This document shows, piece after piece, positions 1-9,403 of a stretch of 64,000 nt of DNA. This DNA is from Pseudomonas paralactis (lineage in GTDB: Bacteria > Pseudomonadota > Gammaproteobacteria > Pseudomonadales > Pseudomonadaceae), in NCBI RefSeq assembly GCF_001439735.1, contig NZ_JYLN01000001.1, forward strand, positions 620,001 through 684,000, given 5' to 3'. The position numbers and the translations under genes are program-made. Each line of letters opens with the position of its first letter. The first letter of the stretch is position 1. The notes below the pieces were generated by a model. It searched no databases, had not been told where the DNA came from, and worked only from the letters and a program-made list of their open reading frames with translations.

Positions 1-299
1 GCGGTATCACACAACAAGATGCGTTTGGCCCGGCGGTCTTCCACCACGGCTTGGCGTTGCACCAGGCCCTGGCCTTCCAGGCTGTCGAGCAGACGTGCCA
101 GGGTCGGCCCTTCGACGCCGACACTTTGTGCCAGTTCTCGCTGGGTAGGTGCCTCGACAAAACGGGCCAGATGCAGCAATACCAGCCAGCGCGCCTGGGA
201 CAGGCCCAGGCCCGCCAAACGGCGATCCAGCTCGGCGCGCCAACCTCGGGACATTTGCGCCAACTGCATGCCAAAACGGTGTTGATCGGTTAACGGCAT
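1..299 (-). CDS. MarR/SlyA-family transcriptional regulator (3' end cut by window)
   Basis: The first 99 codons of a winged-helix regulator are present; the C-terminus lies beyond the window edge. The N-terminus reads MPLTDQHRFGMQLAQMSR. It is followed by a MarR-type helical segment, by the recognition region PTQRELAQSVGVEGPTLARL, and by the wing with VEDRRAKRI. The R-A-K wing signature and the GVEGPTLAR helix are typical of SlyA/HosA-like proteins, which bind short palindromes and often respond to phenolic ligands. The gene lies downstream of recQ on the same strand with about 120 bases between them, so an independent promoter is likely. The target is unknown. Confidence 0.85.
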   Translation of the reverse strand, partial: MPLTDQHRFGMQLAQMSRGWRAELDRRLAGLGLSQARWLVLLHLARFVEAPTQRELAQSVGVEGPTLARLLDSLEGQGLVQRQAVVEDRRAKRILLCDT

Positions 300-420
300 A
301 AAAAACTCATGTTTAAGACTGAAAATAAAATGTGGCTAATTATTAGTCAGCTAAGCATGAGCCATGCCAGTAGGCAAGGCCCGGTATGTACTGATTCGTT
401 ACATTGTCGTAATTGCCACA

Positions 421-2550
421 CTAAATTTCGAATTCCGACTGCAAAGCGGCACGCACGCAGTACAAAACACCCTCGGGAACACGCCCGGTGAACAACGGGG
501 CGATCTCCACCACAGGTGGCAATTCGCCTTCTCCGTCAAGGAAGGCGTCCTGGATTTCGCCGAGTAAATCCTCAGGCAAATCAAGGGCCTGCTCCAGCGA
601 CAACTGTTGTTTGCCAACGGCTTCGGCAAGCAGCGTATACACGTTTTTTTCCGAGCATTGCAGCTGGCCGGCGATCTGGATCGGGGTCATGCCGGCGCGG
701 GCCAGGCTGATCAGTTCGTGGCGTATATCGGCAATCTCTTTCGGCGCTTCTGCCTGGCCGCCGAGTACTTCGAGGAAGGCCTGGCCGTAGCGCTCCAGCT
801 TGCGCGCACCCACGCCACTGACCCGAGCCATCTCGGCCATGGTGGTCGGTTGCTCGCGCAGCATTTCCAGCAAGGTGGAGTCGGGGAAGATAACGTAGGG
901 CGGCACGCTGTGTTCCTGCGCCAGTTTGCGTCGCAGGGTGCGCAACGCCTCCCACTGCTCGCGCTCCTCGCCCCGTACGAGCTGGCTGGCCTGGCTGGTG
1001 CTGCTGCTCTTGGCGGTGGTCTGCGGCTTGAGGTCGCGGCGCAGTTCCAGGCTAACTTCACCCTTGAGCAATGGCCGGCAACTGTCGTTCAGGCGCAGCC
1101 CGCCATAGCCTTCGATATCAATGTCGACGAGGCCACGGGCAACCATCTGACGGAACAGCGAACGCCATTCGCCTTCGGCACGGGCCTTGCCGACACCGTA
1201 GACCGACAATTTCTCGTGGCCGAAGCTGCGCACTTTTTCGTTGTCCTTGCCGAGCAACACATCCACCAGATGACCCACGCCGTAGCGCTGGCCGGTGCGA
1301 TAGATCGTCGACAATGCCTGACGAGCCGGCTCGGTCGCGTCCCAGGTTTGCACGCCATCCATGCAGTTATCGCAGTGGCCGCAAGGTTGCGGCATATCTT
1401 CGTCGAAATACGCCAGCAGCGTCTGACGGCGGCAGCGGGTTTCTTCGCACAACGAAAGCATGGCGTCGAGCTTGTGCTGCTCCAGACGCTTGTGGCGCTC
1501 GTCCCCTTCGGAGTTCTGCAGCATCTGCTTGAGCATCACCACGTCCTGCAGGCCGTAGACCATCCAGGCATCCGCCGGCAAGCCATCACGGCCGGCACGA
1601 CCGGTTTCCTGGTAGTAAGCCTCAAGGGACTTGGGCAGATCCATGTGCGCCACGAAACGCACGTTGGATTTGTCGATACCCATGCCGAAGGCAATGGTCG
1701 CCACCATGATCAGGCCTTCCTCGTTCAGGAAGCGTTTCTGGTGCGCAGAGCGCGTTTCATTGGGCAGGCCGGCGTGGTAAGGCAGCGCCGGGTAGCCTTG
1801 CTCGCACAGGAACGCGGCGACTTCATCGACCTTCTTGCGTGACAGGCAGTAGACAATACCCGCATCGCTGCGCCGCTCGGAGAGGAACGCGAGCAACTGC
1901 TTGCGTGGCTGCTCCTTGGGCACGATGCGGTAGAAGATATTCGGCCGGTCAAAGCTGGACAGGAAACGCTCGGCGTTCTGCAAGTGCAGGCGCTCGACGA
2001 TCTCTTCACGGGTACGCTTGTCGGCCGTGGCGGTCAGGGCGATGCGCGGCACGTCGGGAAACAGCTGCGCCAATTGACCCAGCTGCAAATATTCGCGACG
2101 GAAATCGTGGCCCCATTGCGATACGCAGTGGGCTTCGTCGATGGCAAACAGGGCAATTTCCAGGCTCTGCAAGAAGGCCAACATGCGCGGCTGTACCAGA
2201 CGCTCCGGCGCCAGGTACAACATCTTCACTTCACCGCGCTTGATTCGCGCGGCCAGGTCGCGTTGCTGCTCGGCGCTGAGGGTGGAGTTCAGGGACGCGG
2301 CGGCGACGCCCAGCTCTTCGAGGGTGGCAACCTGATCGTCCATCAACGCGATCAACGGGGACACCACCACCGCCAGGCCGTTGCGCAACAACGCAGGTAC
2401 CTGGAAGCACAACGACTTGCCGCCACCGGTAGGCATCAGTACCAGGGCATCGCCGCCCTTGGCCACGCGCTCAATGATCGCACCCTGGCGGCCACGAAAA
2501 CTGTCGTAGCCGAAGATGTCCTTGAGGACGCGTTGAGCCTGATCGAGCAT
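421..2550 (-). CDS. recQ: ATP-dependent DNA helicase RecQ
   Basis: 3'-5' superfamily 2 helicase of the RecF recombination pathway, 709 residues. Walker A TGGGKS lies at about residues 41-46 and the DEAH box ([15 protein letters not shown]) at 138-141. The helicase C domain carries the GRAGRDG motif. Zinc-binding cysteines follow (CEETRCR and CGHCDNC, about residues 370-395), then the RQC winged helix and an HRDC domain. The last ~100 residues resemble the extra helix-turn-helix region of longer pseudomonad RecQ proteins ([22 protein letters not shown]). The reading frame is open for another 50 codons upstream, but [20 protein letters not shown] matches the normal RecQ start, so 2550 is chosen. 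Confidence 0.97.
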   Translation of the reverse strand: MLDQAQRVLKDIFGYDSFRGRQGAIIERVAKGGDALVLMPTGGGKSLCFQVPALLRNGLAVVVSPLIALMDDQVATLEELGVAAASLNSTLSAEQQRDLAARIKRGEVKMLYLAPERLVQPRMLAFLQSLEIALFAIDEAHCVSQWGHDFRREYLQLGQLAQLFPDVPRIALTATADKRTREEIVERLHLQNAERFLSSFDRPNIFYRIVPKEQPRKQLLAFLSERRSDAGIVYCLSRKKVDEVAAFLCEQGYPALPYHAGLPNETRSAHQKRFLNEEGLIMVATIAFGMGIDKSNVRFVAHMDLPKSLEAYYQETGRAGRDGLPADAWMVYGLQDVVMLKQMLQNSEGDERHKRLEQHKLDAMLSLCEETRCRRQTLLAYFDEDMPQPCGHCDNCMDGVQTWDATEPARQALSTIYRTGQRYGVGHLVDVLLGKDNEKVRSFGHEKLSVYGVGKARAEGEWRSLFRQMVARGLVDIDIEGYGGLRLNDSCRPLLKGEVSLELRRDLKPQTTAKSSSTSQASQLVRGEEREQWEALRTLRRKLAQEHSVPPYVIFPDSTLLEMLREQPTTMAEMARVSGVGARKLERYGQAFLEVLGGQAEAPKEIADIRHELISLARAGMTPIQIAGQLQCSEKNVYTLLAEAVGKQQLSLEQALDLPEDLLGEIQDAFLDGEGELPPVVEIAPLFTGRVPEGVLYCVRAALQSEFEI

Positions 2551-2825
2551 GTAAAACTCCAAAATGGTGCCGAAATCCCTCTGTACAGGCTGGCCGAAAA
2601 AACGCGCTTTCACGGAAAATAATCCGTAAGCGAAGTTTTCCCGGATTGGCGCTGGGCCTGCAGGGGCATCACAAAACGCGGCAGTATACCCGAGCGTCAC
2701 AGGCCAAAGGGCGCGACTGACGAATAGACGCTCGCTCTAAAACCGGGCAAATATGCCGTGCGGCTGGCCTGGGCGCTCAAGAAAGCCTAGAATTCAGCAT
2801 CGTTTATTCCCAAGGTAGCCCTTCA

Positions 2826-3413
2826 ATGTCCTTCGCTGAGCAACTAACCCGCCTGCAAGCCTTCCTCGACGCCGATGAGCTGCATGACGAGGCGCTGGAC
2901 TACGTGGCCGCCCACGGCTACCTGACCGCCCTGTCGATCTGCTCCGATCCCGTCCCGGACCGTGAATGGATCGACGCACTGTTCGCTGAAGAGCCTCATT
3001 ACAGCGACGCCGCCCAGCGCGAAGAGATCGAGTCCACCCTGATCGCCCTTAAGGCCCACATCGCACGCCAACTGGCTGCCGACGAAGAGTTCGAGCTGCC
3101 ATGCGACCTCGACCTGGGCGATGACCCGGATGACTCCGACCTGCGCGGCTGGTGCATTGGCTTCATGGAAGGCGTGTTCCTGCGTGAAGCTGCCTGGTTC
3201 GAAACCGCTGAAGAAGAAGTCAGCGAAATGCTCCTGCCGATCATGGTCGGTTCGGGCTTGTTCGAAGAAGAAGCAGAGTTTTCCGACATCGCCGCCGATG
3301 CCAACTTGATGGACGACATGATCGTGCAGATCCCGGAAGCCCTGACCGCGCTGTACCTGCTGTGCAACGCGCCTGACGAAAAACCGGCGATCCTCAAGCC
3401 ACGTCACCACTGA
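2826..3413 (+). CDS. YecA/YgfB-family (UPF0149) protein
   Basis: An acidic 195-residue cytosolic protein of the YecA/UPF0149 type: an N-terminal helical half (MSFAEQLTRLQAFLDADEL...HGYLTALSICSDPV) and a C-terminal half with GWCIGFMEGVFLREAAWF. The HGYLTAL and GW..GFMEG signatures define the family. The C-terminal SEC-type zinc motif found in some members is absent; the tail is PAILKPRHH. No enzymatic function is established for this group. It is followed after about 20 bases by the DUF454 gene, so the two are probably co-transcribed. A start at 2826 fits the upstream AAGG-type ribosome site. Confidence 0.85.
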   Translation: MSFAEQLTRLQAFLDADELHDEALDYVAAHGYLTALSICSDPVPDREWIDALFAEEPHYSDAAQREEIESTLIALKAHIARQLAADEEFELPCDLDLGDDPDDSDLRGWCIGFMEGVFLREAAWFETAEEEVSEMLLPIMVGSGLFEEEAEFSDIAADANLMDDMIVQIPEALTALYLLCNAPDEKPAILKPRHH

Positions 3414-3433
3414 GTCGCTTGCCCGTGGCACCC

Positions 3434-3817
3434 ATGGGCAACCGTTCACTGCTCCTGCGCTACGTACTGCTGGCCATCGGCTGGCTGAGCGTAGCGCTGG
3501 GAGTGATCGGCATTTTCCTGCCGGTACTGCCGACCACGCCCTTTCTGCTGCTGGCCGCCGCCTGCTTCGCTCGAAGCTCCCCGCGTTTCTACCACTGGCT
3601 GGTGGACCACCCACGGCTGGGCCCATGGATTCGTGATTACCTGGCGGGCAACGGCATTCCCCTCAAGGGCAAGGTCTACGCCATCGGCCTGATGTGGCTG
3701 AGCATTGCGCTGTCCTGTTACCTGGTGCCGTTGCCGTGGGCTCGCGGGTTCATGCTGACCAGCGCGGTGCTGGTGACGATCTACATCCTGCGTCAGAAAA
3801 CCCTGCCCCCGCGCTGA
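3434..3817 (+). CDS. YbaN-like DUF454 inner membrane protein
   Basis: A 127-residue membrane protein with a first transmembrane segment (RYVLLAIGWLSVALGVIGIF), the family signature LPVLPTTPFLLLAAACFARSSPRFYHWL, and two further hydrophobic segments near the C-terminus (AIGLMWLSIALSCYLV and FMLTSAVLVTIYIL). LPTTPF plus a conserved H-W region is diagnostic for DUF454 (E. coli YbaN). The function is unknown. The start is uncertain: ATG at 3434 is used, but GTG at 3425 and TTG at 3419 are in frame and no strong ribosome site decides between them. It probably shares a transcript with the preceding YecA-like gene. Confidence 0.85.
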   Translation: MGNRSLLLRYVLLAIGWLSVALGVIGIFLPVLPTTPFLLLAAACFARSSPRFYHWLVDHPRLGPWIRDYLAGNGIPLKGKVYAIGLMWLSIALSCYLVPLPWARGFMLTSAVLVTIYILRQKTLPPR

Positions 3818-3893
3818 ACGCACCTGCGACATTAGATCCCACACGACCTTGGTCGACACTGACTAACAACAGGCATCATGCGAGACTGTCCAA

Positions 3894-3919
3894 CCGGGCC
3901 CGGAATGCCCGGGTGTTCT
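3894..3919 (+). terminator. Possible hairpin terminator before mxtR
   Basis: CCGGGC (3894-3899) and GCCCGG (3907-3912) form a 6 bp stem around a 7-base loop, followed by the moderately T-rich GTGTTCTT. It lies between the DUF454 gene and mxtR and may end the upstream transcript. The T tract is short, so this is a weak call. Confidence 0.4.
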
Positions 3920-3935
3920 TATGCTCGGAGTTACC

Positions 3936-6900
3936 ATGACGCTGTCCAGCGGGCTGATCGCCGCCGTTGCCCTGGCCTATATGGCCATTATGTTTGCAAT
4001 CGCCTTTTACGGTGACCGCCGCCATGCGCCGCTGCCGCCACGGGTGCGTGCGTGGGTCTATAGCTTGTCGCTGGCGGTGTACTGCACCAGCTGGACGTTC
4101 TTCGGAGCGGTAGGCCAAGCCGCCGAGCAGCTGTGGGCGTTTTTACCGATCTACCTGGGCCCCGTGCTGTTACTGGTGTTGGCGCCCTGGGTGCTGCAGA
4201 AGATGATCCTGATCAGCAAGCAGGAAAACATCACCTCCATCGCTGACTTTATCGCCGCTCGCTATGGTAAATCCCAATCCCTGGCGGTGGTGGTGGCGTT
4301 GATCTGTCTGGTCGGCGTGCTGCCCTACATCGCCCTGCAACTCAAAGGTATTGTGCTGGGCGTAAACCTGTTGATCGGCGCCGGACCCGACACCACCGGC
4401 ACCCGGGCTCAGGACACCGCCTTGATCGTGTCGCTGGTGCTGGCGCTGTTTACCATCGTGTTTGGTACGCGCAACCTCGATGCCACCGAACACCACCGGG
4501 GCATGGTGTTGGCGATTGCCTTTGAGTCCCTGGTCAAGCTGTTCGCATTTCTCGCGGTCGGTGCGTTTGTGACCTACGGCTTGTACGACGGTTTCGGCGA
4601 TCTGTTCAGCCAGGCCATGCTCGCGCCGCGCTTGGAGGAATACTGGAAAGAAACCATCAACTGGCCCTCAATGGTGGTGCAGACCGGCGTCGCGATGATG
4701 GCGATCATCTGTCTGCCCCGGCAGTTTCATGTGACCGTCGTCGAGAACATTGACCCGCAGGACCTGCGCCTGGCCAAGTGGGTATTCCCGGCGTACTTGA
4801 TCCTCGCCGCGCTGTTTGTAGTACCGATCGCCCTGGGCGGCAAAATGCTGTTGCCCGGTTCAGTGCTGCCCGACTCCTACGTGATCAGCCTGCCGATGGC
4901 CCAGGCCCATCCGGCCCTCGCCGTGCTGGCATTCATCGGCGGGGCGTCGGCAGCCACCGGCATGGTCATTGTGGCCAGCATCGCGCTGTCGACCATGGTC
5001 TCCAACGACATGCTGTTGCCCTGGTTGCTGCGCCGCTCCAGCGCCGAACGACCGTTCGAAGTGTTCCGCCACTGGATGCTCTCGGTACGCCGGGTGAGCA
5101 TTGTGATCATTCTGCTGCTGGCGTATGTGAGCTACCGCCTGCTGGGCTCGACCGCCAGCCTGGCCACCATCGGTCAGATCGCTTTTGCCGCCGTGACCCA
5201 ACTGGCCCCGGCGATGCTCGGCGCGCTCTACTGGAAGCAGGCCAACCGGCGCGGTGTATTTGCCGGTCTGGCCGCCGGTACTTTCCTGTGGTTCTACACC
5301 TTGGTCCTACCGGTGACGGCGAAAAGTCTTGGCTGGTCGCTCAGCCTCTTCCCCGGCCTGACCTGGATGCACTCCCACCCATTCGGACTGTCGGTGACGT
5401 CGCTGACCTTGGGCACCGTGTGCTCCCTGGCGGGTAACTTCACCCTCTTCGTGTGGGTGTCGATGCTGTCGCGTACGCGGGTTTCCGAACACTGGCAGGC
5501 AGGCCGTTTTATCGGCCAGGAAATCAGCCAGCGCGCCAGCGCACGGTCCATGTTGTCGGTGCAGATCAGCGACCTGCTGAGCCTGGCTGCACGCTTTGTC
5601 GGTGAAGAACGCGCCCAGCAGAGCTTTATCCGCTTCGCCTATCGCCAGGGCAAAGGTTTTAACCCCAACCAGAATGCCGACAACGATTGGATCGCCCATA
5701 CCGAGCGTTTGTTGGCCGGCGTACTCGGCGCCTCCTCGACGCGGGCAGTGGTGAAAGCTGCGATCGAAGGGCGGGAAATGCAGCTGGAGGACGTCGTACG
5801 CATCGCCGACGAAGCCTCCGAGGTGCTGCAATTCAACCGCGCCCTGCTGCAAGGCGCTATCGAGAACATCACCCAGGGCATCAGCGTGGTGGACCAGTCG
5901 CTCAAGCTGGTGGCCTGGAACCGCCGCTACCTGGAGCTGTTTAACTACCCGGACGGTTTGATCAGCGTTGGCCGGCCGATTGCCGACATCATTCGCTACA
6001 ACGCCGAGCGCGGTTTGTGCGGGCCGGGTGAAGCCGAGGTGCATGTGGCGCGACGCCTGCACTGGATGCGCCAGGGTCGCGCGCATACCTCCGAGCGCCT
6101 GTTCCCCAATGGCCGGGTAATCGAGTTGATCGGCAACCCGATGCCCGGTGGCGGTTTTGTCATGAGTTTCACCGATATCACCGCGTTCCGCGAAGCCGAA
6201 CAAGCGTTGACCGAGGCCAACGAGGGCCTGGAGCAACGCGTGACCGAGCGCACCCATGAGCTGTCGCAGCTCAACGTGGCGCTGACCGACGCCAAAGGCG
6301 TGGCCGAATCCGCCAGTCAGTCGAAGACGCGGTTTTTGGCGGCAGTCAGTCATGACCTGATGCAACCGTTGAACGCGGCGCGGTTATTCTCCGCCGCCCT
6401 CTCCCACCAGCACGATGGCCTGTCCGACGAAGCACGGCAGTTGGTGCAGCATCTGGACAGCTCGTTGCGCTCGGCCGAAGACCTGATCAGCGACTTGCTG
6501 GATATATCGCGCCTGGAAAACGGCAAGATCAACCCACAACGCCAGCCCTTTGTACTCAGTGAGCTATTCGACACACTGGGCGCAGAATTCAAGGCGCTGG
6601 CCCATGAGCAAGGCTTGCGCTTTCGTTGGCGCGGCAGCCGTCTGCGGGTGGACAGCGACATCAAGTTGCTGCGGCGGATCTTGCAGAACTTTCTGACCAA
6701 TGCCTTCCGTTATGCCGACGGTCCTGTGTTGCTGGGCGTACGTCGACGCGAAGGTGAACTGTGCCTGGAAGTATGGGATCGAGGCCCGGGCATTCCACCG
6801 GATAAGCAAAAGGTGATTTTCGAAGAGTTCAAGCGCCTGGACAGCCACCAGACCCGCGCCGAGAAGGGCCTGGGACTGGGCCTGGCGATTGCCGACGGCC

Positions 6901-7406
6901 TGTGCCGCGTGCTGGGCCATCGCCTGAGCGTGCGCTCCTGGCCGGGCAAGGGCAGCGTGTTTAGCGTGTGCGTGCCGCTGGCGCGCAACCAGGCAAGCCC
7001 TCAGCCAAAAGCCGCCGTAGAGAATGGCCTGCCCCTGAGCGGCGCGCGGGTGCTGTGCGTGGATAACGAGGAAAGCATCCTGATCGGTATGCGCAGCCTG
7101 CTGACGCGCTGGGGCTGCGAAGTCTGGACGGCCACCGACCAGGCCCAGTGCGCAGCGCTGCTGGCCGACGGTATGCGACCGCAACTGGCGCTGGTGGATT
7201 ACCACCTGGACCATGGCGAAACCGGCACCGAACTGATGGGCTGGCTGCGGGCCCAATTGGCCGAGCCGATTCCCGGCGTGGTGATCAGTGCCGACGGGCG
7301 CCCGGAGATGGTGGCGCAGGTGCATGGGGCGGGGCTGGATTACCTGGCCAAGCCAGTGAAGCCGGCGGCGTTGCGGGCCCTATTGAGCAGGCATCTGCCT
7401 CTGTAG
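3936..7406 (+). CDS. mxtR: Hybrid sensor histidine kinase with SSS transporter N-terminus (MxtR/CrbS type)
   Basis: A 1156-residue membrane kinase. The first ~500 residues are a multi-spanning sodium/solute symporter-like domain. A PAS-type segment follows (AIENITQGISVVDQSLKLVAWN), then a coiled coil, HisKA with phospho-acceptor His806 in AAVSHDLMQPLN, and an HATPase domain with GLGLGLAI. The C-terminal receiver carries Asp1088 in LALVDYHLD. This architecture matches MxtR (PA3271)/CrbS, which with the ErdR/CrbR regulator controls acetate and acetyl-CoA synthetase functions; CbrA lacks the receiver. ATG 3936 is chosen over 3921 because CGGAG lies 5 bases before it. No partner regulator gene is nearby. 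The stop codon (7404-7406) is already part of a REP palindrome. Confidence 0.88.
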   Translation: MTLSSGLIAAVALAYMAIMFAIAFYGDRRHAPLPPRVRAWVYSLSLAVYCTSWTFFGAVGQAAEQLWAFLPIYLGPVLLLVLAPWVLQKMILISKQENITSIADFIAARYGKSQSLAVVVALICLVGVLPYIALQLKGIVLGVNLLIGAGPDTTGTRAQDTALIVSLVLALFTIVFGTRNLDATEHHRGMVLAIAFESLVKLFAFLAVGAFVTYGLYDGFGDLFSQAMLAPRLEEYWKETINWPSMVVQTGVAMMAIICLPRQFHVTVVENIDPQDLRLAKWVFPAYLILAALFVVPIALGGKMLLPGSVLPDSYVISLPMAQAHPALAVLAFIGGASAATGMVIVASIALSTMVSNDMLLPWLLRRSSAERPFEVFRHWMLSVRRVSIVIILLLAYVSYRLLGSTASLATIGQIAFAAVTQLAPAMLGALYWKQANRRGVFAGLAAGTFLWFYTLVLPVTAKSLGWSLSLFPGLTWMHSHPFGLSVTSLTLGTVCSLAGNFTLFVWVSMLSRTRVSEHWQAGRFIGQEISQRASARSMLSVQISDLLSLAARFVGEERAQQSFIRFAYRQGKGFNPNQNADNDWIAHTERLLAGVLGASSTRAVVKAAIEGREMQLEDVVRIADEASEVLQFNRALLQGAIENITQGISVVDQSLKLVAWNRRYLELFNYPDGLISVGRPIADIIRYNAERGLCGPGEAEVHVARRLHWMRQGRAHTSERLFPNGRVIELIGNPMPGGGFVMSFTDITAFREAEQALTEANEGLEQRVTERTHELSQLNVALTDAKGVAESASQSKTRFLAAVSHDLMQPLNAARLFSAALSHQHDGLSDEARQLVQHLDSSLRSAEDLISDLLDISRLENGKINPQRQPFVLSELFDTLGAEFKALAHEQGLRFRWRGSRLRVDSDIKLLRRILQNFLTNAFRYADGPVLLGVRRREGELCLEVWDRGPGIPPDKQKVIFEEFKRLDSHQTRAEKGLGLGLAIADGLCRVLGHRLSVRSWPGKGSVFSVCVPLARNQASPQPKAAVENGLPLSGARVLCVDNEESILIGMRSLLTRWGCEVWTATDQAQCAALLADGMRPQLALVDYHLDHGETGTELMGWLRAQLAEPIPGVVISADGRPEMVAQVHGAGLDYLAKPVKPAALRALLSRHLPL

Positions 7407-7502
7407 GAGCGAGCTTGCTCGCGAAAGACGTCAACGATAACGCGTGTTTCCTGAATAAACGCGGCGCCTATGGGTTTTTCGCGAGCAAGCTCGCTCCTAC
7501 AA
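7402..7502. repeat. REPIN (two inverted REPs, GTAGGAGCGAGCTTGCTCGCG type)
   Basis: GTAGGAGCGAGCTTGCTCGCG is followed about 75 bases later by its reverse complement CGCGAGCAAGCTCGCTCCTAC. Each half can fold on itself and the two can pair into one long hairpin. The left half begins in the mxtR stop codon. It lies between convergent mxtR and rmuC and may shape the 3' ends of both transcripts. Confidence 0.9.
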
Positions 7503-7539
7503 ATCGGGAGCAAGCCCTCTCCCACATTTGGCCCCAAGT

Positions 7540-9033
7540 CTATTCGGGGAGATGCGCCACGCCATCCGAATCCGTCATTGCTCGCTCCAGCAAATCCGCT
7601 GGCAGGCTCTTGCTGGCTCGGGCGCCGAGCAATCTTAACTGCTCGGTACGGCTGACCAGATTCCCACGCCCATCCGTCAGTTTGTTGCGCGCCGCGCTGT
7701 AAGCCTTGTCCAACTGCTGCAGTCGGTTGCCCACTTCGTCCAGGTCCTGGATAAACAGCACGAACTTGTCGTACAGCCAACCTGCACGCTCGGCGATTTC
7801 CCGTGCATTCTGGCTCTGTCGCTCCTGCTTCCACAGGCTGTCGATCACCCGCAGGGTGGCGAGCAAGGTGGTAGGGCTGACAATCACGATATGCCGGTCG
7901 AAGGCTTCCTGGAACAAATTCGGTTCAGCCTGCAAGACCGCGGAAAAAGCGGCCTCGATCGGTACGAACAGCAGGACGAAATCCAGGCTGTGTAAACCTT
8001 CCAGGCGCTTGTAGTCCTTGCCGGCCAAGCCTTTGACGTGATTACGCAAGGACAGCACATGCTGCTTCAACGCCGCCTGGCCAATCACTTCGTCATCTGC
8101 CGCGACGTATTGTTGATAGGCGGTCAAGCTGACCTTGGAGTCGACCACCACCTGCTTGTCGCCCGGCAACATGATCAGCACGTCCGGCTGGAAGCGCTCG
8201 CCATCCGGGCCCTTGAGGCTGACCTGGGTCTGATATTCGCGGCCTTTTTCCAGGCCCGCGTGTTCCAGCACACGCTCAAGAATCAGTTCCCCCCAGTTAC
8301 CTTGGGTTTTCTGGCCCTTGAGCGCACGGGTCAGGTTGGTGGCTTCGTCCGACAGGCGCAGGTTCAATTGCTGCAGGCGCTCAAGCTCCTTGGCCAGGGA
8401 GAACCGCTCACGGGCTTCGTTTTGATAGCTTTCTTCCACACGCTTCTCGAAGGACTGGATGCGCTCCTTGAGCGGATCGAGCAACTGGCCCAAGCGTTCC
8501 TGGCTGGTCTCGGCGAAGCGCTGTTCACGCTCGTCAAAAATTTTGCCGGCCAGCTCGGCGAACTGCGCACGCAGCTCATCCCGTGAGCCTTGCAGGTCGG
8601 TGAGGCGCTGCTGGTGGCTCTCCTGCTGCTCGCGCAGTTCCGCGCTCAGGGCTGCAGCCAAAGCGTCGAGACGGCGCAGTTCGGTTTCCTTGGCGCTGCG
8701 ATCGAGGTTCCAGGCATGGGCGGCATCGCGGGCGTTATCGCGGTCGATCTGCAACAGTTCGACTTCGCGGCCCAGTGCCGCCAAGTCGGCTTGCTTGGCG
8801 GCATTGGCCTGGCTCAGGTCGCTGATTTCATCACGGCTGGCATCCAGTTGAGCGGCGAGCCCTTCCTGGGCCAGCTGCGCGTTTGCCAAGCGCTCTTCCA
8901 GCAGTTCCCAACCGGTGGTGCGCGCGTTCAAGCGTCGCTGAATCTGCCAGCACAGCGCCAATAAAGGTACGGCTGCGCCAACAAGCCCCAAGGCAATACT
9001 GGTCCAGTCAAAAACCATAGCCATTTCTGCCAT
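7540..9033 (-). CDS. rmuC: DNA recombination protein RmuC
   Basis: A 497-residue RmuC-family protein. An N-terminal hydrophobic anchor (DWTSIALGLVGAAVPLLALCW) is followed by a long coiled coil of about 200 residues rich in Glu, Gln, Arg and Leu. The conserved nuclease-like RmuC domain comes next, with KTQGNWGELILERVLEHAGL, VVDSKVSLTAY and FVPIEAAFSA. E. coli RmuC limits inversions at short inverted repeats; a nuclease activity is inferred for the family. The start is one of several clustered codons (TTG 9039, GTG 9036, ATG 9033, 9024, 9018); the first ATG is used because none has a clear ribosome site. Transcribed convergently with mxtR. Confidence 0.93.
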   Translation of the reverse strand: MAEMAMVFDWTSIALGLVGAAVPLLALCWQIQRRLNARTTGWELLEERLANAQLAQEGLAAQLDASRDEISDLSQANAAKQADLAALGREVELLQIDRDNARDAAHAWNLDRSAKETELRRLDALAAALSAELREQQESHQQRLTDLQGSRDELRAQFAELAGKIFDEREQRFAETSQERLGQLLDPLKERIQSFEKRVEESYQNEARERFSLAKELERLQQLNLRLSDEATNLTRALKGQKTQGNWGELILERVLEHAGLEKGREYQTQVSLKGPDGERFQPDVLIMLPGDKQVVVDSKVSLTAYQQYVAADDEVIGQAALKQHVLSLRNHVKGLAGKDYKRLEGLHSLDFVLLFVPIEAAFSAVLQAEPNLFQEAFDRHIVIVSPTTLLATLRVIDSLWKQERQSQNAREIAERAGWLYDKFVLFIQDLDEVGNRLQQLDKAYSAARNKLTDGRGNLVSRTEQLRLLGARASKSLPADLLERAMTDSDGVAHLPE

Positions 9034-9079
9034 CACCAAAAAAGATCAAGGGTAACCAAGCACAGGGCGCGAAGACAGC

Positions 9080-9403
9080 TCAGTCTTCGACCTGGCCCAG
9101 TTCACGCTGGGCGAGGCGATCGCCGGCGCGAGCGGCCGAGCGTAATAGATCATGGCCAATGCGCCGATCGCGGGCGTTCCCGCATTCACGACACATCAGC
9201 TGGCCAAGACGACTCTGCGCGGCTACCACCCCTTCCCGGGCAGGCTGTTTGAGCAAGCGTCCAGCGAAGTGCTTGACGTTGCTGCTCTGGCCCAGGCGCG
9301 GGCTGTCGAGCAGCCACAAGGCGACCTTCAAGGAAAAACGCTTGGGTGCGGTAACAGTTGGAGGAGTGTCGGTAACAGAAGGTGATACTGAGCGAAACTT
9401 CAT
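9080..9403 (-). CDS. Small Sel1-repeat-like protein
   Basis: A 107-residue cytosolic protein, MKFRSVSPSVTDTPPTVT at the N-terminus. The C-terminal half (QPAREGVVAAQSRLGQLMC...LLRSAARAGDRLAQRELGQ) has two A-x-x-G-x-x-x-A-Q-x-x-L-G units, the pattern of Sel1/TPR-like helical repeats. Sel1 repeats generally mediate protein contacts; no partner is apparent. It sits just upstream of rmuC on the same strand with 46 bases between, so the two may be co-transcribed. The frame extends further upstream but without family-like sequence, so the ATG at 9403 is used. Confidence 0.75.
   Translation of the reverse strand: MKFRSVSPSVTDTPPTVTAPKRFSLKVALWLLDSPRLGQSSNVKHFAGRLLKQPAREGVVAAQSRLGQLMCRECGNARDRRIGHDLLRSAARAGDRLAQRELGQVED

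Noticed and set aside
607..1842. Long plus-strand open frame opposite recQ
   Set aside because: It is antisense to the full helicase domain of recQ, its translation is His/Ala/Gln-rich without any domain, and it arises from high G+C codon bias.
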